Below are positions 1 through 5,404 of a stretch of 5,493 nt of DNA, piece after piece. Origin of the DNA: an uncultured bacterium. GTDB taxonomy: Bacteria; Cyanobacteriota; Vampirovibrionia; Gastranaerophilales; Gastranaerophilaceae. The stretch covers positions 1-5,493 of the forward strand of contig CALAWF010000127.1 of NCBI GenBank assembly GCA_937894665.1, written 5' to 3'. A program made the position numbers and the translations under genes. The notes under the pieces are model-generated. The model worked only from the letters and a program-made list of their open reading frames with translations, ran no database searches and was not told the DNA's origin. Each line of letters begins with the position of its first letter. The stretch's first letter is position 1.

Positions 1-45
1 ATACCGTCCATTAATTATTATTCCTTTTCTCTTAATAATTTTATA

Positions 46-54
46 TGTTATAAT
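46..54 (+). promoter_or_regulatory. Extended -10 promoter of rqcP
   Basis: TGTTATAAT matches the extended -10 consensus TGnTATAAT exactly (TATAAT at 49-54). No good -35 is visible 16-18 nt upstream, which is tolerated for extended -10 promoters. The predicted start is near 61, giving a leader of about 42 nt with a Shine-Dalgarno site before rqcP. This is the best promoter match in the window. Confidence 0.6.
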
Positions 55-90
55 ACAATAGAAAAAAAATCAATCATATGTATACATTAA

Positions 91-95
91 AAGGA
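91..95 (+). promoter_or_regulatory. Ribosome binding site deciding the TTG start of rqcP
   Basis: AAGGA lies 7 nt before the TTG at 103. No in-frame ATG gives a better N-terminus, and translation from this TTG reproduces the family start MRLDKFLK. The ATG at 78 is in another frame and opens only 12 codons. Confidence 0.65.
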
Positions 96-102
96 AAAAA
101 TT

Positions 103-351
103 TTGAGATTAGATAAATTTTTAAAGGTTTCAAGACTAATAAAGAGAAGAACTGTAGCGAACGAAATATCTGATACAGGAAGAGTTTACGTAAACGGTAA
201 CATTGCAAAACCTGCTAAAACATTAAAAGTTGGTGATATTATTAAAATCGAATACGCAAACAAAAATGTTGTCGTTAAGGTTTTAACAATTCCAACAGGA
301 AACGTTAGTATTCAACAAGCAAGCGAACTTTACGAAATTATTGAAGAGTAA
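103..351 (+). CDS. rqcP: RqcP, S4-domain ribosome quality control factor
   Basis: Small basic S4-domain RNA-binding protein of 82 aa, close to the 86 aa I recall for Bacillus subtilis RqcP (YabO). The N-terminus MRLDKFLKVSRLIKRRT is nearly identical to the B. subtilis protein. R2 and R16, which I recall as important for function there, are both present. The S4 fold covers roughly residues 1-60 (VNGNIAKPAKTLKVGDII is the usual S4 end), followed by a short acidic tail. In the known system RqcP works with RqcH on stalled 50S subunits to add C-terminal alanine tails to blocked nascent chains. The start is TTG. It is monocistronic here, not next to the genes that often flank it in firmicutes, and runs tail to tail into queE. 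Hsp15 is the related alternative, but length and sequence favour RqcP. Confidence 0.88.
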   Translation: MRLDKFLKVSRLIKRRTVANEISDTGRVYVNGNIAKPAKTLKVGDIIKIEYANKNVVVKVLTIPTGNVSIQQASELYEIIEE

Positions 352-363
352 AATTATTCAATA
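339..363. terminator. Weak inverted repeat spanning two convergent stop codons
   Basis: TATTGAA (339-345) and TTCAATA (357-363) form a 7-bp stem with an 11-nt loop. The loop holds both the TAA of rqcP (349-351) and the TAA of queE on the other strand (354-356). The stem is AT-rich and no long T-tract follows on either side, so termination is only possible, not likely. No better terminator separates the two genes. Confidence 0.25.
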
Positions 364-1070
364 TTTAAAAATTTATGAACTTGCGGAATTAGTCTAACAT
401 TTTCATATTCATTTAAAAATTTATCAAAAACATTCTCAATAACAGGAGTAGGAATTTCTAATTTCATTCCATTCATTTTTGGTTGAAGAACGATTTGAAA
501 ATCATATTTTTTAGCTAATTCAACGCTCTTTTTAATTTCTTCATCAGTAATATTTTCATCAAAAACGATTTTTGCAAAAAGTCTTTGTTTGTAACAATCA
601 TATTGCTTTGTCATCGCACAATTTATTATTGCATTTTTAACAGCCTTAAAAAATTCGTTATGTAATTCAAAAGAATTTTTAATACCAGATGATGAAGGTA
701 ATTTTATATCAGCTGAAACGTAATCAATATTATCAAAAACTTTTTCTAACCCTTTTGTAACAGTCGCATTTGTTTCAAGATAAATAGGCTTTTTAACTTT
801 TGTCAAAAATTCTGATAAAAAGTCAACCCATAAAAGAGGTTCGCCACCAGTCAAAGAAATTGAATGAATTTTGTCAAAACCTTCATAAGTTTTAATTTTT
901 TCTAACAATTCGTCTGGAGTAAATTCCATACAATCTTTTGCATCAAAATCAGTATCACAATAATTACATTTTAGATTGCAACCACAAAATCTTATGAACA
1001 TTTGTTTATGACCAACAAAAGGACCTTCACCTTGAGTTGAGATAAATATTTCTTTTATTTTAGCTTTCAT
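354..1070 (-). CDS. queE: 7-carboxy-7-deazaguanine synthase QueE
   Basis: Radical SAM enzyme of 238 aa, the usual family length. It converts 6-carboxytetrahydropterin to 7-carboxy-7-deazaguanine, the ring-contraction step on the way to preQ0 and queuosine in tRNA. The [4Fe-4S] cluster motif is CX3CX2C at C31, C35 and C38. The QueE signature STQGEGP is at 11-17, the radical SAM GGEP motif at 75-78, YLETNAT at 97-103 and SADIKLPSS at 119-127. The C-terminal RLIPQVHKFL stretch is typical of QueE. The ATG overlaps the stop of the DnaJ gene as TAATG; an AAGGA lies 12 nt before the ATG, far for a normal site, so translational coupling is likely. No queC, queD or queF is nearby, and no preQ1 riboswitch is visible in the block. 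Confidence 0.93.
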   Translation of the reverse strand: MKAKIKEIFISTQGEGPFVGHKQMFIRFCGCNLKCNYCDTDFDAKDCMEFTPDELLEKIKTYEGFDKIHSISLTGGEPLLWVDFLSEFLTKVKKPIYLETNATVTKGLEKVFDNIDYVSADIKLPSSSGIKNSFELHNEFFKAVKNAIINCAMTKQYDCYKQRLFAKIVFDENITDEEIKKSVELAKKYDFQIVLQPKMNGMKLEIPTPVIENVFDKFLNEYENVRLIPQVHKFLNIE

Positions 1071-2113
1071 TATTTAACCGTTTCCTTATTCGCAAGCTCT
1101 TGCAATTTTTTATACAAGTCTTTTTCTTCTTTTGATAAATTTTTAGGGATGTCAATTTTTATAGTAACAATCAAATCCCCAACCTTGTTACCACGTTTTA
1201 AGCCTTGTTTTGCAAGACGATATTTTTGTCCTTGAGCAGTTCCTGCCATAACTTTCATAGAAACTTTACCGTCAGGAACATTTATCTCTTGAGTTGAACC
1301 CAAAACAGCGTCTTGTGGCGGAATTACAAGAGTGTAATTAATATTTAAACCGTCATATTTGTAAATATCACTATTTTCGATTTGTACATTCAAATACAAA
1401 TCGCCATTTTTACCGCCATTAAGTCCTTTATTACCCTCATTTGGAATACGAATTTTTGAACCATGTTTAACAGATGGGGGAATTTTTACAGTAATCTTTT
1501 TGTGATTTTGTTCTTCGCCTTTACCGTTACAAACTCTGCATTTTGTTTGGTTAATAAATTTTCTACCGTTACAAGCTCTACAAGGCTCTGTAATAAGGAT
1601 ATTTACAGTCTTATTACAACCATTAATAGATTCAAGCATTGTCAACATAACCTCGCAAGTTATGTCTTCACCATCTTTAGGCGGCTCTTTTTTAGGTTTT
1701 TGCTTATGTTTTACATCTTGTTTATGTTTTAAACCACCTAAAATATCGTTCAGAACTGAAGAAAAACCTTGTTGTTTATCTTGTTCTCTAGCTTGTTTAT
1801 ATGCTTTACTTGCTTCTTTTTTCTGAGAAGCTTCTTTTGCCTCTTTTGCCTTTTCAGCATTAATTTTTTCTTGGCGAGCTTTTCTTTCTGCGATAATACC
1901 TTTTAGCATATCGTATTTTTGTTTTTGAGCAGAATCACTCAAAACCTCATAAGCTTCAGTTATTTTTTTAAATTTGGCAACATTTTCTTCGTCATTACCA
2001 CAAACGTCAGGATGGTACTGACGAGCTAATTTTCTGTACGAAGATTTAATTTCAGCAGAATCTGCTGAAATATCTACACCTAAAATCTCGTAGTAATTAA
2101 CTTTTATGTCCAT
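1070..2113 (-). CDS. DnaJ-like Hsp40 co-chaperone with reduced zinc finger
   Basis: 347-aa J-domain protein that would stimulate DnaK ATPase activity and deliver substrates. The J domain is at residues 5-69 with HPD at 34-36. Residues 70-148 form a linker rich in K, E, A and Q in place of the usual glycine/phenylalanine region; only GFSSVLNDILGG (116-127) recalls its end. The C-terminal substrate-binding part (about 149-325) carries just two CXXCXG motifs (C178/C181 and C192/C195), enough for one zinc site, where classical DnaJ has four motifs and two sites. A short C-terminal helix (326-347) would allow dimerisation. Classical DnaJ is near 370-380 aa. No Shine-Dalgarno precedes the ATG; a -10-like TATGAT ends 6 nt upstream. 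It overlaps queE by 1 nt. It could be the main DnaJ or a CbpA-like paralog; grpE and dnaK are not adjacent. Confidence 0.85.
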   Translation of the reverse strand: MDIKVNYYEILGVDISADSAEIKSSYRKLARQYHPDVCGNDEENVAKFKKITEAYEVLSDSAQKQKYDMLKGIIAERKARQEKINAEKAKEAKEASQKKEASKAYKQAREQDKQQGFSSVLNDILGGLKHKQDVKHKQKPKKEPPKDGEDITCEVMLTMLESINGCNKTVNILITEPCRACNGRKFINQTKCRVCNGKGEEQNHKKITVKIPPSVKHGSKIRIPNEGNKGLNGGKNGDLYLNVQIENSDIYKYDGLNINYTLVIPPQDAVLGSTQEINVPDGKVSMKVMAGTAQGQKYRLAKQGLKRGNKVGDLIVTIKIDIPKNLSKEEKDLYKKLQELANKETVK

Positions 2114-2119
2114 ATATCT

Positions 2120-2147
2120 ATCATACAGGCTTTTTATAAAAAAACAA
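2120..2147 (-). promoter_or_regulatory. Possible leaderless promoter of the DnaJ gene
   Basis: On the minus strand TTGTTT (2147-2142), a 16-nt spacer and TATGAT (2125-2120) are followed by 6 nt and then the ATG at 2113. A start 7 nt after the -10 would fall on the A of ATG. No Shine-Dalgarno is present. It lies in the 42-bp gap after the secreted-protein gene, so dnaJ-queE may have its own transcript as well as readthrough from upstream. Confidence 0.35.
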
Positions 2148-2155
2148 TAGCCCTT

Positions 2156-2788
2156 TTAATTAACATCTTTTAAAACTTCTAAAGTTTTTTGTAATTCTAC
2201 TAATAATGCACTTGTTTGGGCTTGAATAGCTTTTGGACTATACATTGCACCCTCGGCACTATATGGCAAATATGGATTATACAAACGAGCCTCATACTTT
2301 ATTGCAGCAAGATAATGAGATTGAAAATCAACTTCTACAAGCTTTTGAAAAGATATGTAATAAGCCTCAGGTTTATCTTTATATTTTGCTTTAAAATAAC
2401 TCATCCAATCATTGAATGCATTTACACGAGCCACAAATTTTTGAATATTTAAATTGTAATTTATAGCCTCAATCATTGATTCAATAAGAGGAATTGCATC
2501 ATTAATATCATTTGTATATGGTGATAATTTGTGTTTTTTAACAATTAAATCAATATAAGCCGGATTATCTCTAGGTACAGGTTTTAACTCATTTTTATCC
2601 CTAAAAGTTTCAACATCAGAAAATGCTGGACGAGCAAGTTCTGAACGTTGACGGTCAAAACGTTGAGTAACATCAGGTAGTGTACCCATGTAACCTTTAC
2701 GAATTTCACCAGTTGCACTATCTACTGATGCAAAGGCATTACCTGAAATTAAAAATAATATGAAAATTGAAATAAATAACTTTTTCAT
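2156..2788 (-). CDS. Secreted protein of unknown function
   Basis: I do not recognise this 210-aa family. Residues 1-20 are a clear Sec signal peptide: a KK n-region, a hydrophobic core FISIFILFLI, and an AFA-S cleavage site after A20. There is no lipobox cysteine and no cysteine at all in the mature part, so a soluble exported or periplasmic protein is expected. Residues 21-80 are polar and rich in Asp, Arg and Pro. Residues 92-170 look mostly helical with many Tyr and Phe, and there is a Tyr/Pro stretch YNPYLPYSAEGAMYSP at 170-185. The start is supported by the signal peptide and by TATAAT ending 6 nt upstream; no Shine-Dalgarno is seen. It is first of a leftward block with dnaJ 42 bp downstream. 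A cell-envelope role is an inference from export only. Confidence 0.75.
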   Translation of the reverse strand: MKKLFISIFILFLISGNAFASVDSATGEIRKGYMGTLPDVTQRFDRQRSELARPAFSDVETFRDKNELKPVPRDNPAYIDLIVKKHKLSPYTNDINDAIPLIESMIEAINYNLNIQKFVARVNAFNDWMSYFKAKYKDKPEAYYISFQKLVEVDFQSHYLAAIKYEARLYNPYLPYSAEGAMYSPKAIQAQTSALLVELQKTLEVLKDVN

Positions 2789-2794
2789 ATTTAA

Positions 2795-2822
2795 ATTATA
2801 CTGTTTTTTTGAGAAAAAACAA
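2795..2822 (-). promoter_or_regulatory. Promoter of the secreted-protein gene, probably leaderless
   Basis: On the minus strand a perfect TATAAT (2800-2795) is preceded by a 16-nt spacer and TTGTTT (2822-2817). The hexamer ends 6 nt before the ATG at 2788, so transcription is predicted to start at the start codon itself. The same -35, spacer and offset recur before the DnaJ gene. Confidence 0.5.
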
Positions 2823-2834
2823 ATACAATATTAA

Positions 2835-2872
2835 CCCTCACCCCAACCCCTCTCCCATTTATGGGAGAGGGG
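2835..2872. repeat. GC-rich hairpin repeat between divergent promoters
   Basis: CCCCTCTCCCAT (2847-2858) and ATGGGAGAGGGG (2861-2872) form a near-perfect 11-12 bp stem, preceded by CCCTCACCCCAA. This arrangement resembles intergenic repeats seen in many bacterial genomes. Its GC-rich composition contrasts strongly with the AT-rich flanks, which suggests an inserted dispersed repeat. No T-tract follows on either strand, so it is not a standard intrinsic terminator. It sits between the promoters of two divergent genes. Confidence 0.65.
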
Positions 2873-2926
2873 ATTAAAAACAATACTAAAAATGTAAAGA
2901 TTATATACTTAATACAAAATATATAG

Positions 2927-2932
2927 TAAAAT
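2927..2932 (+). promoter_or_regulatory. Possible -10 of the DUF4127-mntP operon
   Basis: TAAAAT ends exactly 6 nt before the ATG at 2939, the same offset as the two leftward promoters. No Shine-Dalgarno lies upstream of the ATG. The -35 region is poor (nothing near TTGACA at 15-18 nt). TATAGT at 2922-2927 is an alternative that would give a leader of about 5 nt. Confidence 0.3.
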
Positions 2933-2938
2933 CAAATT

Positions 2939-4264
2939 ATGAAAATTTGTATTATTCCAATAGATAACAGACCTGTTTGCTATAACTTAATTCAAGATAT
3001 AGCAAATATAGACAAAAGCATTGAACTCTATCTTCCTGATAGAAGCCTTTTAGGTGATTTAACAAAAAATGCAGATATTGATGGCATTTTGAATTGGTTA
3101 AAAGATTTACCTAAAATGGATAAAATGGTTTTATCTCTTGATACTATTGCCTATGGCGGACTTATTCCATCTCGTAGAAGTCCAGCGACTTTTGAAGAAA
3201 TAAAGACAAAAATAAATAATTTAAAAGAAATTTTAAAATCTAAAGAGGCTGAAATTCACGCATTTTCTAGCATAATGAGAATTTCTAATAACAACGTAAA
3301 TCAAGAAGAAAAAGAATACTGGAATAAATACGGAAAGAAAATTTTTGAATACTCTTTCAATTTACACAAAAACGGTTCCGCTGAGACGGATGTTCCACAA
3401 GAAATATTGGATGATTACTTATCAACAAGAAAAAGAAATTTTGAAATAAATAAAACATATTTAGAATGGCAAAAAGAAGGTCTTTTCAAAACTCTTATAT
3501 TTTCTAAAGATGATTGTGCAGAATATGGCTTGAATGTAAAAGAAGCACAAGAACTTGAAAAATTAGGTGGGTTTACAAAAACAGGTGCTGACGAAATTCC
3601 ATTATCTCTATTTTCTCGTGCGATAGATAAAAAAATAAAGATTGCACCAATATTTCTTGAAGATAGCCAAAAAGGGTTGATTTCAAACTACGAAGACGTA
3701 TCAATTGAACGTAGCGTTCTATCTCAAATAGAATTGGGCGGAATGGAAGTTTCCACAAAAGAAAATGCAGATATAATCTTAATCATAAACAATTTCAAAA
3801 TTAATCAGGGTGAAATTGTTATGAAAAAATCAACAGAACCTTTTAAAGGTGAATTAACTTTACCTAAAAAACCTTACGCAATAGCAGACGTACGTTTTGC
3901 AAATGGTTCTGATAATAATTTTGCTAAAGAAGTTTTAGAAAATCTTGATGAAAATTTTTATGGTTATAGTGCTTGGAATACGAGTGCAAATACTTTAGGC
4001 TCACTTCTTTGTGCTATGAAAATAAAATATAACGCAGAAAATTATTCCGATAGAGATTTTAAAAAACTTGAATTAATAAGATTTTTAGACGACTGGGCTT
4101 ATCAAGCAAATGTTCGTCAACAAATAAAAGAAACAAAAATAAATGAAGAAATGAAACCTTTTGAAGATAAATTAAAAGAAATTTTTAATGTTGATTTTAA
4201 AGCAAAATATTCTTTCCCATGGAATAGATTATTCGAAATAGAGGTACAAATTGACTTTACTTGA
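2939..4264 (+). CDS. DUF4127 family protein
   Basis: 441-aa cytoplasmic protein with no signal peptide or membrane segment, recognised from family features; no enzymatic role is established to my knowledge. The N-terminus MKICIIPIDNRPVCY (1-15) matches the usual opening of the family (a short beta strand then P-D/N-RPV). Other blocks that look conserved are SLDTIAYGGLIPSRRSP (66-82), FSSIMRISNNNV (109-120), GADEIPLS (216-223), DVRFANGSDN (317-326), GYSAWNTSANTLGS (342-355) and FLDDWAYQANVRQ (382-394). The Asp, Arg, Ser and Asn in these blocks suggest an active site, but that is inference. The family, as I recall, is often nearer 500 aa, so this is a compact member. The stop overlaps the mntP start by 14 nt. 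Confidence 0.78.
   Translation: MKICIIPIDNRPVCYNLIQDIANIDKSIELYLPDRSLLGDLTKNADIDGILNWLKDLPKMDKMVLSLDTIAYGGLIPSRRSPATFEEIKTKINNLKEILKSKEAEIHAFSSIMRISNNNVNQEEKEYWNKYGKKIFEYSFNLHKNGSAETDVPQEILDDYLSTRKRNFEINKTYLEWQKEGLFKTLIFSKDDCAEYGLNVKEAQELEKLGGFTKTGADEIPLSLFSRAIDKKIKIAPIFLEDSQKGLISNYEDVSIERSVLSQIELGGMEVSTKENADIILIINNFKINQGEIVMKKSTEPFKGELTLPKKPYAIADVRFANGSDNNFAKEVLENLDENFYGYSAWNTSANTLGSLLCAMKIKYNAENYSDRDFKKLELIRFLDDWAYQANVRQQIKETKINEEMKPFEDKLKEIFNVDFKAKYSFPWNRLFEIEVQIDFT
4241..4245 (+). promoter_or_regulatory. Ribosome binding site for the TTG start of mntP
   Basis: GAGGT lies inside the end of the DUF4127 gene, 5 nt before the TTG at 4251. It fixes the mntP start there and supports a translated overlap. 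No in-frame ATG occurs before residue 26, which would remove the first conserved membrane segment. Confidence 0.6.
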
Positions 4265-4790
4265 TATACTTTTTTTGGCAGTTGCTCTCTCTATTGACGC
4301 AACTGCAGTAGCTTTTGCGTATGGAATGTGTTTTAGCGAAAAGAGATTAAAAAATTCACTTTCACTTGCAACATTTTGTGGTGTATTTCAAGGCTTAATG
4401 CCAATTATAGGATATTTTATCCTAACTTCTTACACAGATTTACTTGAACCCTTTTCAAAATGGATAGTTTTCACAATCTTTTTACTTTTAGGTTTAAATA
4501 TAATAAAAGAAGCTATCAAATCCGAATGCGAAGAGGTTAAATGCCTTGATTTAAAATGCTTGTTTGCAATAGCAATAGCAACAAGTATTGACGCACTTGC
4601 AGCAGGAGCTGGACTTGCATTAGAAAAAGTTTCTATTTTAAAAGCTTCATTACTTATTGCTATCGTAACTTTTATAAACACTTTACTTGGGTTTTGGGAA
4701 GGAAATACATTAAAGAAATTCCCTACAAAAGTTTTGAAAATCTTTGCCGGATTATTATTGATTTTATTAGCAATAAAAGCCTTGGTTTAA
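4251..4790 (+). CDS. mntP: Manganese efflux pump MntP
   Basis: 179-aa inner-membrane protein of the MntP (YebN, DUF204) family, which exports Mn2+ and protects against manganese excess. Length is typical (about 180-190 aa). Six membrane segments are visible at about 4-24, 37-58, 69-90, 101-123, 130-148 and 160-178, built as two related halves. Each half has the family motif with an intramembrane Asp: ALSIDATAVAF with D16, and ATSIDALAAGAG with D114. PIIGY at 51-55 is also family-typical. The loop between the halves is short and holds C93, C98 and C103 with acidic residues. TTG start with GAGGT upstream. It overlaps the DUF4127 gene by 14 nt and is probably translated from the same mRNA. No yybP-ykoY manganese riboswitch is visible before the operon, whose leader is very short or absent. 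Confidence 0.9.
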   Translation: MTLLDILFLAVALSIDATAVAFAYGMCFSEKRLKNSLSLATFCGVFQGLMPIIGYFILTSYTDLLEPFSKWIVFTIFLLLGLNIIKEAIKSECEEVKCLDLKCLFAIAIATSIDALAAGAGLALEKVSILKASLLIAIVTFINTLLGFWEGNTLKKFPTKVLKIFAGLLLILLAIKALV

Positions 4791-4815
4791 TAATTAATTA
4801 AAAAAAGTAAAATAT

Positions 4816-4969
4816 TGTCATGCTGAACTTGTTTCAGCATCTTACCAACGTAGATTGGATAATTTCAACGTTAATACATGTTCTAAAACAAATTTGCACA
4901 TTTATAGCTTGTAAGATTCTGAATATACCCGACAAACTAACCACGCACCAATCATGCTTCAGAATGACA
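4816..4969. repeat. 154-bp element of two inverted hairpin units
   Basis: The left unit starts TGTCATGCTGAA (4816-4827), and its arms ATGCTGAA/TTCAGCAT form an 8-bp stem with a 5-nt loop (4820-4840). The right unit is its reverse complement with an enlarged 34-nt loop: AAGATTCTGAA (4913-4923) and TTCAGAATGACA (4958-4969). The element ends are inverted repeats matching 11 of 12 bases. The layout looks like a dispersed MITE-like or palindromic repeat; hairpins of this type occur in many bacterial genomes. It starts 25 bp after mntP and may serve as a 3' end for that transcript. No transposase is encoded. An open frame beginning at the ATG at 4820 is an artefact of the repeat. Confidence 0.6.
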
Positions 4970-5008
4970 CTAAAGGTATGTCAAGATTTGCAAAAATATA
5001 GATTTACT

Positions 5009-5136
5009 CCGGCACTTCACACCGGCTTTCACAGTTTTGCTCCTGTGGGTTTCGGACTTACGTCCTGCAATCCTACGTCGCTATCGTTATGTTACGTCTT
5101 CCAAAGCCTTGCACTTCTGCAAGTCTTTTCAGACTT
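5009..5136 (-). other. Hairpin cluster with GNRA loops, function unknown
   Basis: Stems seen: CCGG/CCGG (5009-5012, 5022-5025), CACAG/CTGTG (5030-5034, 5043-5047), GGAC/GTCC (5054-5057, 5062-5065), CTTGCA/TGCAAG (5108-5113, 5118-5123) and AAGTCT/AGACTT (5121-5126, 5131-5136). On the minus strand the loops of the third and fifth are GTAA and GAAA, both GNRA tetraloops, and the terminator stem next door has GCAA. This favours a structured RNA read leftwards. The last two stems overlap at 5121-5123 and compete there. The cluster may be a tail of the RNA predicted at 5156-5409, a separate element, or a repeat. I recognise no RNA family. Confidence 0.35.
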
Positions 5137-5156
5137 CACATCGGCTTACGCAGTTA

Positions 5157-5180
5157 AAAACCCCACTTGCGTGGGGTTTT
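5157..5180. terminator. Strong bidirectional intrinsic terminator
   Basis: AAAACCCCAC (5157-5166) and GTGGGGTTTT (5171-5180) form a perfect 10-bp stem with four to five core GC pairs and a 4-nt loop. On the minus strand the loop is GCAA and the stem runs into five Ts (5160-5156). On the plus strand it ends in four Ts. It would end the leftward RNA from the 5223-5404 array and could also stop readthrough from mntP, 370 nt upstream. Confidence 0.7.
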
Positions 5181-5190
5181 AGCGTAATTC

Positions 5191-5214
5191 TTTTTTAATC
5201 TCATAATTAAAAAA
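5191..5214. repeat. AT-only inverted repeat
   Basis: TTTTTTAAT (5191-5199) and ATTAAAAAA (5206-5214) make a 9-bp stem with a 6-nt loop. On the plus strand it is followed by five Ts. It lies between the hairpin array and the GC-rich terminator. Pairing of pure A-T arms is weak, so it may be only a spacer of the predicted RNA. Confidence 0.35.
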
Positions 5215-5222
5215 TTTTTCTC

Positions 5223-5404
5223 GAACTTCCTTGTTCACATCTACAAAACTTCCGTGTTTTGCCTTTTAGCATCCGTGCTATTTTGTTGGCTCACATCCTT
5301 GCTCGCCCTGACTTCCGTGTCATTTTCTTCCGTGATTTGAGCTTCCTTGCTCTATTTAAAACTTCCTTGTTTTAATTTGCATCCTTGCTTTCGGCTTCCG
5401 TGCC
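5223..5404 (-). repeat. Array of ten mini-hairpins with constant loop
   Basis: Plus-strand loops [TA]TCC[GT]T begin at 5227, 5250, 5271, 5295, 5313, 5328, 5343, 5363, 5381 and 5396, each preceded by C and followed by G. Arms around them differ but pair: GAAC/GTTC, CAAAAC/GTTTTG, TAGC/GCTA, TGAC/GTCA, GAGC/GCTC, TTAAAAC/GTTTTAA and GGC/GCC. Units at 5328 and 5381 have only 2-bp arms, and the one at 5295 is imperfect. Spacing between loop starts is 15-24 nt. Changing arms with an unchanged loop is the signature of RNA or single-strand structure, not of simple tandem duplication. Confidence 0.8.

Noticed and set aside
13..40. Inverted repeat AATTATTA/TAATAATT upstream of rqcP
   Set aside because: It is pure A/T with a 12-nt spacer in AT-rich DNA, so chance is likely; an operator cannot be argued from it.
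1463..1732. Rightward open frame antisense to the DnaJ gene
   Set aside because: It is the shadow of a well-supported gene and has no family features.
2127..2155. Stem GGGCT/AGCCT between the secreted-protein and DnaJ genes as a terminator
   Set aside because: It is only 5 bp including a wobble pair, has a 17-nt loop, and no T-run follows on the minus strand.
2216..2452. Rightward open frame antisense to the secreted-protein gene
   Set aside because: It is a shadow frame with no ribosome site or recognisable product.
3573..3758. Leftward open frame inside the DUF4127 gene
   Set aside because: It is a shadow of a long conserved gene.
4430..4681. Leftward open frame inside mntP
   Set aside because: It is antisense to a clear membrane protein gene and low in complexity.
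4820..5182. A rightward open frame of 120 codons
   Set aside because: It starts inside the 154-bp repeat, runs through the hairpin cluster and ends in the terminator. It has no ribosome binding site and its sequence follows from the repeats.
5245..5340. A rightward hydrophobic frame across the array (TSV/ASV/TSL repeats)
   Set aside because: It is closed by stops, has no start, and the repeated tripeptide is only a translation of the constant loop.
5240..5352. A leftward hydrophilic peptide of about 36 codons in phase with the array units (SKEAQITEEN...)
   Set aside because: No start codon or ribosome site is suitable, an in-frame TAG stands directly upstream, and array spacing breaks phase at 5227 and 5363. 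Paired arms explain the pattern better.
5223..5404. CRISPR array
   Set aside because: The repeats are about 8 nt with variable arms and irregular spacing; there are no long identical repeats, uniform spacers or cas genes.
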